Below are positions 27,297 through 36,184 of a stretch of 37,517 nucleotides of DNA, in pieces. Position 1 is the stretch's first letter, and each line of letters opens with the position of its first letter. The stretch is from assembly GCA_026224975.1 (NCBI GenBank), contig JAMFRW010000159.1, positions 1 to 37,517 of the forward strand. Direction: 5' to 3'. This stretch comes from Rhodoferax sp. GTDB lineage: Bacteria > Pseudomonadota > Gammaproteobacteria > Burkholderiales > Burkholderiaceae_C. The notes under the pieces were generated by a model. It saw only the letters and a list, made by a program, of their open reading frames with translations, was not told where the DNA came from and searched no databases. The position numbers and the translations under genes are program-made.

Positions 27297-27527
27297 TTGG
27301 CCGCCACCACCCTCCAGGTCAAGGTCAAGCCCAACGCGCGCCAGAGCGCCCTGGCCGAGCAGGCCGATGGCACCTGGCTCGCGCAGATCAAGTCGCCGCC
27401 CGTCGACGGCAAAGCCAACGAAGAACTCATCGCGCTCGTGGCGCGGCACTTCGGTGTGCGCAAGGCGCAGGTCGTGATCAAGAGCGGTGCTTCCGGGCGC
27501 ATGAAGCTCGTGTCGATTTCCAACTGA
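27297..27527 (+). CDS. DUF167 (YggU) family small protein
   Basis: The 76-residue protein shows the family core LQVKVKPNARQSAL, SPPVDGKANEELIALVARHFGV and IKSGASGRMKLVSI. DUF167 proteins are widespread, small, soluble and of unknown biochemical role. The start is assigned to TTG 27297, giving the normal family N-terminus; no ATG is available and no clear ribosome site is seen. It lies 23 bases after the AraC gene. It does not belong obviously to either neighbouring system. Confidence 0.85.
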   Translation: MAATTLQVKVKPNARQSALAEQADGTWLAQIKSPPVDGKANEELIALVARHFGVRKAQVVIKSGASGRMKLVSISN

Positions 27528-27627
27528 GCGGCGAGCCTCTTCCGATCACTTGGCACGCGAATTCGTGGCGTCGAATCGCCTCGATCGCGATCATTGCGAT
27601 CACTTTTATCGACCTTCCGGTGTCAAC

Positions 27628-27654
27628 TCAAGTTGGACTCATCCCGTCCGAAGA
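27628..27654 (+). promoter_or_regulatory. Candidate FliA (sigma-28)-type promoter of the chemoreceptor operon
   Basis: TCAAGTTG (27628-27635), eleven bases, then TCCGAAGA (27647-27654) resembles the flagellar sigma-28 pattern TAAAGTTT-N11-GCCGATAA, with 6/8 and 5/8 matches. It lies about 70 bases before the chemoreceptor start, where a class III motility promoter would be expected. An overlapping dyad (CAACT-C-AAGTTG) is also present. The rest of the 195-base spacer holds a short GATCGC/GCGATC stem at 27583-27601 followed by four T, too weak to call a terminator. Confidence 0.4.
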
Positions 27655-27722
27655 TGGCGCATCGCTGTCTGGCGGCTGCGTGGCTGCCGGGCGTTCCCCT
27701 GATGACGCGGAAGGACTCTCTC

Positions 27723-29279
27723 TTGAAACTCGACAACATGCGGATTGCCCACAAACTGTGGGGCGCCATCGTCGTGCTGCTGATCGCGATGGCTCTGGTC
27801 GCAGCCTTCGTGCTGCAGCGCTCCAGCAGCATCGAACAGGCCGCCACGACCGCCGTCTCGGACATGCAGGACTTGACCGTGCTGGCCACGCGCTGGAAGG
27901 GCTTGACCGAATCGGCCGTGGTACGAGGCATGGCTTCGACTGTGAGCTCCGACGGTGCCGTGGGCGATCTCTTCAAGGCCAACCTGGCGAGCGATACGGC
28001 CGTCATCACCAAGCTGCGTGAAGAGCTGAGCCAGCGTGCCGCGACCCCCGAGGACAAGGCCTTGCTGACCGAAGCCTCGGTGCGTGGCAAGGTGCTGGTG
28101 GGTGCGTCGAAGAAGGCTTCGCAGCTCAACGCCGATGGCGACTGGTCGACGGTGGCCAAGTGGGTCAACAACGAGTACAAGACCGCGGCCGTGGCCTACC
28201 TGGCGGCCATCGACGATTTCGTGAAGCTGCAGCAGCGCAAGGTCGAAGCGGCCCATGCCGCCGCCGATGCGTCGCGCCGCCAGACCTTGATGCTCGGCAG
28301 CGTGGCCGCGCTGATCGTGCTCGGCTTCGGCATGGCGGTGGCCTCGGTGCTGGTGCGCTCCATTCGCGTGCCGCTGCAGCGCTCGATCGAAGCGGCTCGC
28401 GCCATCTCGCAAGGCGATCTGACGCAACGCATCGAAACGACCCGCACCGACGAGTTCGGTGAACTGATGGGCGCGCTTGCCCACATGAACGAATCGCTGG
28501 CGAACATCGTCTCGCAGGTTCGCACCTCGACCGACAGCATCGGCACGGCTTCGAGCGAGATCGCCAGCGGCAACGCCGACCTCTCCAGCCGAACCGAGCA
28601 GACCGCGAGCAACCTGCAGCAGACCGCCAGCTCGATGGAGCAGTTGACCGGCACGGTGCGCCAGAGTGCCGCCTCGGCCAGCAGTGCCAACGAACTCGCC
28701 GGCTCGGCCACGCTGGTCGCACGCCGCGGCGGCGAGGTGGTGGAGCGCGTGGTCTCGACCATGCAGGAGATCAACGCCAGCTCGAAGAAGATCGCCGACA
28801 TCATCGGCACGATCGATGGCATCGCCTTCCAGACCAACATCCTCGCGTTGAATGCTGCGGTGGAAGCCGCGCGTGCAGGAGAGCAGGGCCGCGGCTTCGC
28901 CGTCGTGGCGAGCGAAGTGCGCGCCCTGGCGCAACGCAGTGCCGAGGCCGCGAAAGAGATCAAGGCGCTGATCGGCGCATCGGTCGACAAGGTCGAACTC
29001 GGCGCCAGGCTGGTCGGCAATGCGGGTGAGACGATGAACGAGATCGTCATGAGTGTTCAGCGCGTGACCGACATCATTGCCGAGATCACCGCGGCCGCCT
29101 CCGAGCAAAGCGATGGCATCGGCCAGGTGAGCACTGCGGTCTCGCAGCTCGACCAGATGACGCAGCAGAACGCTGCCCTCGTGGAAGAGTCGGCCGCTGC
29201 CGCCGAGAGCCTGCGCAGCCAGGCGGGCAAGCTCTCCGAAGTGGTCGGCACCTTCCAGCTCCGAGCCGTCACGGCCTGA
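27723..29279 (+). CDS. Methyl-accepting chemotaxis protein
   Basis: The 518-residue inner-membrane receptor has TM1 at about residues 12-31, a periplasmic helical ligand domain (about 32-187), TM2 at 188-211, HAMP (212-265) and a cytoplasmic signalling coil. The highly conserved tip reads FQTNILALNAAVEAARAGEQ, then GRGFAVVASEVRALAQR. There is no C-terminal NWETF-like CheR tether. TTG 27723 is preferred because GGAAGGA lies seven bases upstream; ATG 27702 without a ribosome site is the alternative. The next gene starts two bases after its stop, so the receptor is co-transcribed with cyclic-di-GMP enzymes. The ligand is unknown. Confidence 0.93.
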   Translation: MKLDNMRIAHKLWGAIVVLLIAMALVAAFVLQRSSSIEQAATTAVSDMQDLTVLATRWKGLTESAVVRGMASTVSSDGAVGDLFKANLASDTAVITKLREELSQRAATPEDKALLTEASVRGKVLVGASKKASQLNADGDWSTVAKWVNNEYKTAAVAYLAAIDDFVKLQQRKVEAAHAAADASRRQTLMLGSVAALIVLGFGMAVASVLVRSIRVPLQRSIEAARAISQGDLTQRIETTRTDEFGELMGALAHMNESLANIVSQVRTSTDSIGTASSEIASGNADLSSRTEQTASNLQQTASSMEQLTGTVRQSAASASSANELAGSATLVARRGGEVVERVVSTMQEINASSKKIADIIGTIDGIAFQTNILALNAAVEAARAGEQGRGFAVVASEVRALAQRSAEAAKEIKALIGASVDKVELGARLVGNAGETMNEIVMSVQRVTDIIAEITAAASEQSDGIGQVSTAVSQLDQMTQQNAALVEESAAAAESLRSQAGKLSEVVGTFQLRAVTA

Positions 29280-29281
29280 CC

Positions 29282-31516
29282 ATGAACCACGATGCCGCGG
29301 GTGCCGTGGCAGATCACGGCAACGCCTTGCTGCGCGCGCTGGAACACAGCGACAGCGCGGCCTTGCTGAGCGCTGCCGATGGCCGCGTGCTGCACATCAA
29401 CGCGGGCGCGGTGCGCATGCTGGGTTTCGAGCCGGCCGAGATGATCGGCCAGACGCCACTCAGCATGATCAGTGGCCGGCACACCGATGCCGAGCAACTG
29501 GTGCGTGTGCGCACCTGCCTGCAGCCGACCGACGGCAGCGGCGCGCAATCGATCAAGTGCGAGCTGCTGGTCTACACCAAGGCCGGCCGGCCGCTGTGGG
29601 TCTCGGCAGTCGTCAACCCGGTGTTCGATGCCGGCGGCGAGTTGCTGAACTTCATCTCGGTGCTGACCGACATCACGCAGACCAAGATGCACGAGCAGCT
29701 GCAGCACCGCGTGCTCGAAGCCATCGTGCGCGAAGTGCCGATGGCCGAGGTGCTGGCCCTGCTGTGCAGCGAGGTCGAACGCATCGCGCCCGAGGTGGTG
29801 TGCTCGGTGCTCGGCATCGATGCCCGAGGCTGCCTGCGGCCACTCGCGGCACCCAGCCTGCCGATGGAAGTGGCTGCGGCGATCGACGGCCTTCGCATCG
29901 GTCCGGAGGTGGGTTCCTGCGGAACGGCGGCCTGGCGCGGCGAGCCGGTGCTGGTGCTCGACATCGCGACAGACCCGCGCTGGCACGACCACAAGCACCT
30001 GGTGCTGCCGCTCGGCCTGTGCGCGTGCTGGTCGAGCCCCATCATGGCTGGCGACGGCACCGTGGCCGCGACCTTCGCCTTCTACTACCGCGAGCCGACC
30101 GCACCGAGTGCGCTGCACGAGCGGCTGGTGGCCGTCAGCTCGCACCTGTGCGCGCTGCTGCTCGAGCGCGAACGCTCGCGCGAGCGCATCCATCAGCTCG
30201 CCCACTTCGACGAACTCAGCGGCCTGCCGAGCCGCGCCATGGTGAGCGCGCGCGCCGACCGGCTGCTGCACGAAGCGGGGCGCAGCGAGGTGCCGCTCTC
30301 GGTGCTGTTCATCGACCTCGACCGCTTCAAGCAGGTCAACGAAACCCACGGCCATGCCATCGGCGACCAGTTGCTTCGCGAAACTGCGCGGCGCCTGCAG
30401 GCGCAGGTGCGCGAAACCGATGTCATCGGCCGGCTGGCGGGCGACGAGTTCGTGGCCGTCCTGCCGGATTGCGGCGCGCAGCAGGCCGCGCAGTTCGCCG
30501 AGCGGCTGGTGGCTGCGCTGGCCTGGCCGGTGACGATAGACGGCCTCACGCTGCACCTGGGCGCGAGCGTCGGCGTGGCGGTGTTTCCGGATGACGGGAC
30601 CGATGTCGAGACGCTGATGCGGCATGCCGACATGGCGATGTTCCAGGCCAAGGGCGACACGCCGGGGAGCTTTCGCTTCTTTCGCGCGGAGATGAATGAC
30701 GCCGTGCGTGAGCGCGCCATGCTGGAGGCCGACCTGCGCCACGCGCTGCGCCACGGCGGGTTGGAGCTGCACTACCAGCCGCAGGTGGCGAGCGCCGATA
30801 CGGCGAGGCTGCGCGGTGTGGAAGCGTTGCTGCGCTGGCGCCACCCGACGCTGGGCAACGTGCCGCCGATGCGCTTCGTCACCCTCGCCGAAAAGTGCGG
30901 CCTGATCCGCGAACTGGGCCATTGGGTGCTGGCAGAAGCCTGCCGCCAGATGGCCGATTGGCACCGCCGCGGCATCGATGTGCCGCGCGTCGCGGTCAAC
31001 ATGTCACCGAGCAATTTCAAGGACAAGGCGCTGCCGGAACTGGTGGCTGCCACGCTCGCCGCGCACCGCCTGCAGGCCAGCGCGCTGGTGCTGGAAATCA
31101 CCGAAGGCGTGATGCTCGAATCCGACGAGATCGTGCTCGCCACGCTCGACGCCGTGGGCGCGCAAGGCGTGCGGCTGTCGATGGACGACTTCGGCACCGG
31201 CTACTCCAGCCTCGGCCACCTGCACCGCCTGCCGATCGGCGAACTGAAGCTGGACCAGAGCTTTGTGCGCGACCTGGAAAACAGCGCCTCGGCGCGAGCA
31301 CTGACCACCTCGGTGCTGCGCATTGCCGACAGCCTGCACATGGAAGTGGTGGCGGAGGGCGTCGAGACCGAAGCGCAATACCGCTTTCTGTCGGAGCGCG
31401 GGTGTGATGTGCTGCAGGGGTATTACTTTGCGCGGCCGATGTCGGCGGGGCAGTTGGAGGATTGGATCGACAGGCAGTGCGGTGGGACTCTTTCGGTGGC
31501 GGTGGTGGGGCTTTGA
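29282..31516 (+). CDS. PAS-GAF-GGDEF-EAL cyclic-di-GMP phosphodiesterase/cyclase
   Basis: The 744-residue protein has an N-terminal PAS domain (about 15-130), a GAF domain (about 140-300; GSCGTAAWRGEPVLVLDIA), a GGDEF domain with AGDEF and an inhibitory-site RETD five residues before it, and an EAL domain. The EAL domain keeps EALLRW, NMSPSNF, EITEGVMLES, DDFGTGYSS, KLDQSFV and AEGVETEAQ, so phosphodiesterase activity is expected; the AGDEF variant may be active or allosteric. No membrane segment is seen. The layout resembles DosP-like sensors. It starts two bases after the chemoreceptor and overlaps the next gene by one base. Confidence 0.93.
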   Translation: MNHDAAGAVADHGNALLRALEHSDSAALLSAADGRVLHINAGAVRMLGFEPAEMIGQTPLSMISGRHTDAEQLVRVRTCLQPTDGSGAQSIKCELLVYTKAGRPLWVSAVVNPVFDAGGELLNFISVLTDITQTKMHEQLQHRVLEAIVREVPMAEVLALLCSEVERIAPEVVCSVLGIDARGCLRPLAAPSLPMEVAAAIDGLRIGPEVGSCGTAAWRGEPVLVLDIATDPRWHDHKHLVLPLGLCACWSSPIMAGDGTVAATFAFYYREPTAPSALHERLVAVSSHLCALLLERERSRERIHQLAHFDELSGLPSRAMVSARADRLLHEAGRSEVPLSVLFIDLDRFKQVNETHGHAIGDQLLRETARRLQAQVRETDVIGRLAGDEFVAVLPDCGAQQAAQFAERLVAALAWPVTIDGLTLHLGASVGVAVFPDDGTDVETLMRHADMAMFQAKGDTPGSFRFFRAEMNDAVRERAMLEADLRHALRHGGLELHYQPQVASADTARLRGVEALLRWRHPTLGNVPPMRFVTLAEKCGLIRELGHWVLAEACRQMADWHRRGIDVPRVAVNMSPSNFKDKALPELVAATLAAHRLQASALVLEITEGVMLESDEIVLATLDAVGAQGVRLSMDDFGTGYSSLGHLHRLPIGELKLDQSFVRDLENSASARALTTSVLRIADSLHMEVVAEGVETEAQYRFLSERGCDVLQGYYFARPMSAGQLEDWIDRQCGGTLSVAVVGL

Positions 31517-33591
31517 TGAGCCACGGCTTCGCTTCCACGATCGGCTCCCTCTCGCCCTGGGAGAGGGTTGGGGTGAGGGCCGCGCGCCGGCGCCTGATGG
31601 GGCTGCTGTGCGTTGCCTGCATGCTCTTTTTCATCACGCCGGCAACAGCCGCCGACCCCGACCTCCACGCCCAGATCCTCACCCTGGAACGAAACGGCCG
31701 GGCCCAACCCCAGGTGGCGGCCGCCGAATCACAACTCCTGCTGGCACGCACGATCGGGCTCAGCACCGAGCGCCTGGAACTGCTGACGGTGCGTGGCCTG
31801 CTGCTCGCCTCCTCGCGCCAGGTCGACGAGGCCCGCCGGATCGCCCGCTCGCTGGGCGACTGGGCGGGCACCACGCATGCCGCCGATGCGGCCATCGCCG
31901 CACTGCTGGTGCGTGCCCGCGTCGAAACCGAAGACGGCAACATGCAAGACGCCGATGCCTTGCTCGACGACGCCCGCAAGCGCCTGGTGCACAGCACCCC
32001 CCCGCGAACACGATTGCGCGTGATGGCAGCACACGCCTGGGTCAAGAAAGAATCCGGCCAGCTCGAACCCGCGATGCGCCTGTTTCAGGACGGCCTCGCG
32101 CTGGCCGATGAACTCGCCGCACCCGAGTGGCAGGTCGACATGCGCTGCGGCCTGGCGCGCGTCTACCTGCAGGCCGGCCAGCTCGAACGCGCGCGCCGGC
32201 TCAACAACGAGGCGATGGCCATCGCCACGCGCAGTGCCGACGACTTCTCGCTCTACCGCGTCTATGGCACCGAAGGCATCTTGCTCGACGCCGCCAACGA
32301 CCGCGCCGGCATGCGCCATGCCTTCGAGCGGGCGCTGGCGCATGCGCGGCTGGCGAATGCGGGCTCGGCCGAATCGTTGACCCTCTCCAACCTGTCGGAT
32401 GTGTTCCTGAAGAACGGTGACTTCAAGACCGCGATCACGATGGCCGAGCAGGCGCTGCCGCTCACGCGCAAACTCGGTGACCGCGATGGCGAGACCGTCG
32501 CGCTCTTCAATGCTGGCGTGGCGCACATCGCGCTGCGTGAGCTGGAGTTGGGCAAGCGGCTGGTCGCCGAATCGATCGCGATCGACGAGAAACGTGGCTC
32601 GCTCTCGAGCATGTCGATCTCGTACAACGAACTCGGCCAGTACCTCGAACGCGCCGGTGATGCGGCCGGCGCGGTACAGGCCTACCATCGCCACCGCGCG
32701 CTCTCCGACGACATCGTGCAGCGCGACCAGCAGAAGGTGCTGGTCGAGCTGCAGGAGCGCTTCGAGGCCGAGCGCCGCACCAAGGACCTGGCGCTGCTCA
32801 ACCGCGAGAACGACATCAAGAGCGAGCAACTGCACCGTCAGGCGCTGCAGCAGGATCTGTGGTGGCTGCTGGCAGGCAGCTTCACGCTCTCGCTCGGCGC
32901 CTTGATCTGGTTGCACAGCCGCGTGCGCGGCACCAACCGGCTGCTGGTCGCAAGCAACCTGGCGCTGTCGGTGCAGAGCGAGCGCGATCCGTTGACCGGC
33001 CTGGCCAACCGCCGCCACTTCCATGCAGCCGTCACGCAAGCCGGCGCGGGGCCGTTCGAGGGCACGCTGTTCCTGATCGACATCGACTTCTTCAAGCGCG
33101 TGAACGACAGCCACGGCCATGCGGCGGGCGACGCAGTGCTGATCGAAGTGGCCCAGCGCCTGAGCGCCGCGTTGCGCGAGCAGGACCTGCTGGTACGCTG
33201 GGGTGGCGAGGAGTTTCTGGTGGTCGTGCGCGGCAGCAACGCGGCGCAGGTCGATGTGCTGGCGATGCGGCTGCTGCATGCGCTCGCCGGTGTTCCTGTT
33301 CCCGTGCAGGGCAGGGCGCTGACCATCACCGCCTCCATCGGCTACTCGAGTTTTCCGCTTCCGCCGGATGCACAGGCCGTCTCGGCTGAGCGCGCGATCC
33401 GGCTGGTCGACAGCGCGCTCTACCTCGCCAAGGCCCACGGTCGCAACCGCGCCTACGGCGTGCGACAACTCCATGCGCGCGATGGGCGGGCGATCGACCG
33501 GGTGGCCGGCGAACTGGAAGCCGCTTCGAAGGATGGCCGCGTCGCCCTCACGCTGCTGTGCGGGCCGGATGCATTGAAGGTGGCGGCATGA
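31516..33591 (+). CDS. TPR-membrane-GGDEF diguanylate cyclase (first of tandem pair)
   Basis: The 691-residue protein has a signal-like hydrophobic segment (LMGLLCVACMLFFITPATA), about 300 residues of TPR-like helical repeats facing the periplasm, a coiled-coil stretch, one TM (LWWLLAGSFTLSLGALIWLH) and a cytoplasmic GGDEF domain. That domain has RWGGEEF and the RxxD inhibitory site REQD, so it should make cyclic-di-GMP. ATG 31516 overlaps the preceding stop (TGATG). The first 27 residues include a read-through REP-like repeat, so ATG 31597 (MGLLCVACML) may be the ancestral start. It is paralogous to the next gene. Confidence 0.88.
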   Translation: MSHGFASTIGSLSPWERVGVRAARRRLMGLLCVACMLFFITPATAADPDLHAQILTLERNGRAQPQVAAAESQLLLARTIGLSTERLELLTVRGLLLASSRQVDEARRIARSLGDWAGTTHAADAAIAALLVRARVETEDGNMQDADALLDDARKRLVHSTPPRTRLRVMAAHAWVKKESGQLEPAMRLFQDGLALADELAAPEWQVDMRCGLARVYLQAGQLERARRLNNEAMAIATRSADDFSLYRVYGTEGILLDAANDRAGMRHAFERALAHARLANAGSAESLTLSNLSDVFLKNGDFKTAITMAEQALPLTRKLGDRDGETVALFNAGVAHIALRELELGKRLVAESIAIDEKRGSLSSMSISYNELGQYLERAGDAAGAVQAYHRHRALSDDIVQRDQQKVLVELQERFEAERRTKDLALLNRENDIKSEQLHRQALQQDLWWLLAGSFTLSLGALIWLHSRVRGTNRLLVASNLALSVQSERDPLTGLANRRHFHAAVTQAGAGPFEGTLFLIDIDFFKRVNDSHGHAAGDAVLIEVAQRLSAALREQDLLVRWGGEEFLVVVRGSNAAQVDVLAMRLLHALAGVPVPVQGRALTITASIGYSSFPLPPDAQAVSAERAIRLVDSALYLAKAHGRNRAYGVRQLHARDGRAIDRVAGELEAASKDGRVALTLLCGPDALKVAA
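31540..31580. repeat. REP-like palindrome read into a coding start
   Basis: CCCTCTC (31547-31553) pairs with GAGAGGG (31561-31567) and is followed by TTGGGGTGAGGG, a common proteobacterial intergenic repeat form. Translated in frame, it gives LSPWERVGVRAA, a peptide seen spuriously in many annotated proteins. It lies between the stop of the EAL protein and the signal-peptide core of the TPR-GGDEF protein. Confidence 0.7.
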
Positions 33592-35741
33592 AGACGAAGG
33601 TTCTCATCGACGTGCAAGCCATGAAGCGCGCGGTCTGGCTGATGGGCGCGATGGTCGTTGCGGTAGCGCTCGCTGCGGTCTGCGGCCACGCGGTCGCTGC
33701 GCCAGCATCCGCACCGGCAGCCGCGGCAATGCCCGGCGAGCACTACCAATCCGGCAGCTTCGAAGACCGCATCGACCTGCTGGTGCGCGACGGCTTCGAT
33801 CGTCCCGCAGCGGCCATCGCGCGCATCGAAGCGCTGGCCGCCGAACAGCACGAATCGCCATCGAACCGACGCGTCGCGCTGCAAGCCCGCGGCATGGTCG
33901 AAGCCCAAGCCGGCTTCGCCGCCGAGGCCGAAGCCCGCGCGCAAGACCTGCTGGGCATCTACTTGCACACCGACGATCCGCTCGCCGCCGCCGGTGCCGC
34001 CCTCGTGCGCGCGCTCGTCGCCGAAACCGGCGGCCAGCTCGACAAGGCCGCGTCGTTCGCACGGCCTGCGCTCGGCGTGTACCAGTTGTCCTGTGCCGCG
34101 CTCACGCCCACCGGTGGGCTGGCCCGCGCCATGCCCGCAGGCGTGCCGTGCGAGTACCGCTCGGCCTGGCGCGCGCTGCACATCATGGAGCGCCGCTCGC
34201 TCAGCCTCGGGCAGGTGGCGCAGGCTCGCAGCGAACTTGCGCTGGCGCTCGAACTGGCCGAGTGCGCTGGCGATATCTGGCGCAAGGGTTATGACCTGAG
34301 CGCGCTCGGCTTCGTGGCCTCGCGCAACGGCCAGCCGGGCGAGGCCGACCGGCTCACCGGCGAGGCTCGCCGCGCGGCAGCCCTCACCGGCGACCCGGTG
34401 CTGATGGCGCGCCTGCGGTCGAACGAGGCACGCGTGGCCGATTCGCGTGGCGATCACGTCGGCGCCCTGCGCATGATCGAAGAAGCGTTGGCCCTGGCAC
34501 ACCGCGGCCAGGCCGGCCGCATGGAGGCCGTGCTGCTCGCCAACATGAGCGATCTCTACACCAAGCTCGGCCGCCCGCCGCAGGCGCTGCAATCGGCCGA
34601 AGCTGCGCTCGCGACCGTGCGCCGCTTCAACGACCAGCGCGCCGAGCGCATCCTGATCAACAACGCCGGCCTGGCGAAGATCGGCCTCGGCCGCATCGCC
34701 GAAGGCAAGCAGGATCTGGCGCGCCTGCTCGAGCTGTGGCGTGCCAGCGATGCCATGGCCGACCAGGCCGCCACGCTGCGCGAGTTCGGCCAGGCGCTGG
34801 CCGCGGCCGGCGATGCGCGCGGTGCGCTCGAGCTGTTCCACCAGGAGCGCGCGGTCACGGCCGATGTGGTGAGGCGCAGCCGCGAGGCCGCTTTGAAAGA
34901 GATGCAGGCGCGCGATGACGCGCAGGCCAAGCTGCGCAACATCGACCTGCTCAACCGCGACAACGCGCTCAAGACCGAGGCGCTCGCCAACCACACCCAG
35001 TTGCTGAAGAACTGGGCCGTGCTCGCCTTCGTGCTGGCCGGCGCCGTGGTGCTGGTCACGCTGCTCTACCGCCGCGTGCGCAGCATGCAGCGCGAACTCG
35101 AAGCCACCGAAGCCCGCCTGCGCGAACAAAGCCAGCGCGACGCCCTCACCAACCTCGCCAACCGCCGCCACCTGCACGCTGTGATGGACGCGGCCGCCAC
35201 CGGCGAGCCGACCCCGCGGTTCGAAGGCGCGATGCTGCTGATCGACATCGACCACTTCAAGGCCATCAACGACGCCTGGGGTCATGCCGCCGGCGACGCC
35301 GTGCTGGTCGAATTCGGCCGCCGCCTGACCGACACCGTGCGCAGCGGTGACCTGGTGGTGCGCTGGGGCGGCGAAGAGTTTCTGATCATCGCGGGCGGCC
35401 TCTCGGCCGCCCAGGGTCACCAGCTCGCCGCACGCCTGCTCGAGCGCATCAACAGCGACGCCTTCGAAGTCGGCGGGCAGACGCTGCACGTCACCGCCTC
35501 CATCGGCTACGGTCGCTTTCCCCTCGTCGGCCGCAGCGCCGAGCTGCCGTGGCAGCAAGGCGTGAACCTCGTCGACATCGCCCTTTATTCCGCCAAGCGC
35601 GAAGGCCGCAACCGCGCGATGGGCATCGTCGCCGCGACCGAGGAAGCGCCGCAAGGCCTGCGCCGCATCGCGACCGACTCGGGGCAGTTCAAGCAGACGC
35701 GGCCGATGGAGTTGCTGCAGACGTGTGGGTGGCCGGGGTAG
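33588..35741 (+). CDS. TPR-membrane-GGDEF diguanylate cyclase (second of tandem pair)
   Basis: The 717-residue protein has a signal peptide (AVWLMGAMVVAVALAAVCGHAVAA), periplasmic TPR-like repeats, a coiled coil, one TM (WAVLAFVLAGAVVLVTLLY) and a GGDEF domain with RWGGEEF and inhibitory-site RSGD. It shares the architecture and many blocks with the gene before it (LLNRxNxxKxEAL, DxLTxLANRRHxHA, IDIDxFKxxNDxxGHAAGDAVL), so the two arose by tandem duplication. ATG 33588 overlaps the previous stop as ATGA. It ends the plus-strand operon and converges on vapC; the 41 bases between show no clear terminator. Confidence 0.9.
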   Translation: MKTKVLIDVQAMKRAVWLMGAMVVAVALAAVCGHAVAAPASAPAAAAMPGEHYQSGSFEDRIDLLVRDGFDRPAAAIARIEALAAEQHESPSNRRVALQARGMVEAQAGFAAEAEARAQDLLGIYLHTDDPLAAAGAALVRALVAETGGQLDKAASFARPALGVYQLSCAALTPTGGLARAMPAGVPCEYRSAWRALHIMERRSLSLGQVAQARSELALALELAECAGDIWRKGYDLSALGFVASRNGQPGEADRLTGEARRAAALTGDPVLMARLRSNEARVADSRGDHVGALRMIEEALALAHRGQAGRMEAVLLANMSDLYTKLGRPPQALQSAEAALATVRRFNDQRAERILINNAGLAKIGLGRIAEGKQDLARLLELWRASDAMADQAATLREFGQALAAAGDARGALELFHQERAVTADVVRRSREAALKEMQARDDAQAKLRNIDLLNRDNALKTEALANHTQLLKNWAVLAFVLAGAVVLVTLLYRRVRSMQRELEATEARLREQSQRDALTNLANRRHLHAVMDAAATGEPTPRFEGAMLLIDIDHFKAINDAWGHAAGDAVLVEFGRRLTDTVRSGDLVVRWGGEEFLIIAGGLSAAQGHQLAARLLERINSDAFEVGGQTLHVTASIGYGRFPLVGRSAELPWQQGVNLVDIALYSAKREGRNRAMGIVAATEEAPQGLRRIATDSGQFKQTRPMELLQTCGWPG

Positions 35742-35782
35742 GAGGAGAGGCGAAGGCGTTGAGTTGGCAGGCAACGCTGGGC

Positions 35783-36184
35783 TCAGGTTTCGGAGTACGC
35801 GGCCTTCAACCCAAGGTGCCGTGAGAAGGGAACGAAATCCCTGTCTGCGTGGAGCAGTGTCAATCCGTCTTCGATGCACCGTGTGGCGATCAGGGTATCG
35901 ATCGTCTTCCGGATGGTGATTCCCTGTGCGCGCAACAGCCGGTAGTTCTCGGACGCCTTGATCGCCAAGTCGTAGCCGACCAGATCGACATGCTCAAAGG
36001 CATCCAGAGTCTTCTTGACCCATTCGAATTCCCGCTCGTCCCGAACGCCTTGCAGCACTTCCGCAGCGATCAAGTCGCCCACCGCCAGCGGGCTGCGCCC
36101 GAAGAACGAATCCAGAAGTGCAACTTGCGGCGTATCGGCGGAACGAAAGTAGTCGATCCAAACGCTGGAATCTACAAGGATCAC
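35783..36184 (-). CDS. vapC: VapC-type PIN-domain toxin (ribonuclease)
   Basis: The 133-residue protein is a PIN-domain RNase with acidic residues Asp5 (ILVDSSVWIDYF), Glu42 (AAEVLQG), Asp96 (KTIDTLIA) and Asp114/116 (LHADRDF), all intact. VapC toxins cleave tRNA or rRNA and are held inactive by VapB. The start (ATG 36184) overlaps the stop of the vapB reading frame by four bases. The toxin looks functional although its antitoxin partner is frameshifted. Confidence 0.9.
   Translation of the reverse strand: MILVDSSVWIDYFRSADTPQVALLDSFFGRSPLAVGDLIAAEVLQGVRDEREFEWVKKTLDAFEHVDLVGYDLAIKASENYRLLRAQGITIRKTIDTLIATRCIEDGLTLLHADRDFVPFSRHLGLKAAYSET

Noticed and set aside
27583-27610. Intrinsic terminator after the DUF167 gene
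   Set aside because: The stem is only six bases with moderate GC content and four T residues begin two bases after it; too weak to claim.
33453-35879. An 808-codon open frame on the minus strand
   Set aside because: It lies antisense to the second TPR-GGDEF gene, has shadow-type composition and no domain. The plus-strand gene has clear catalytic motifs.
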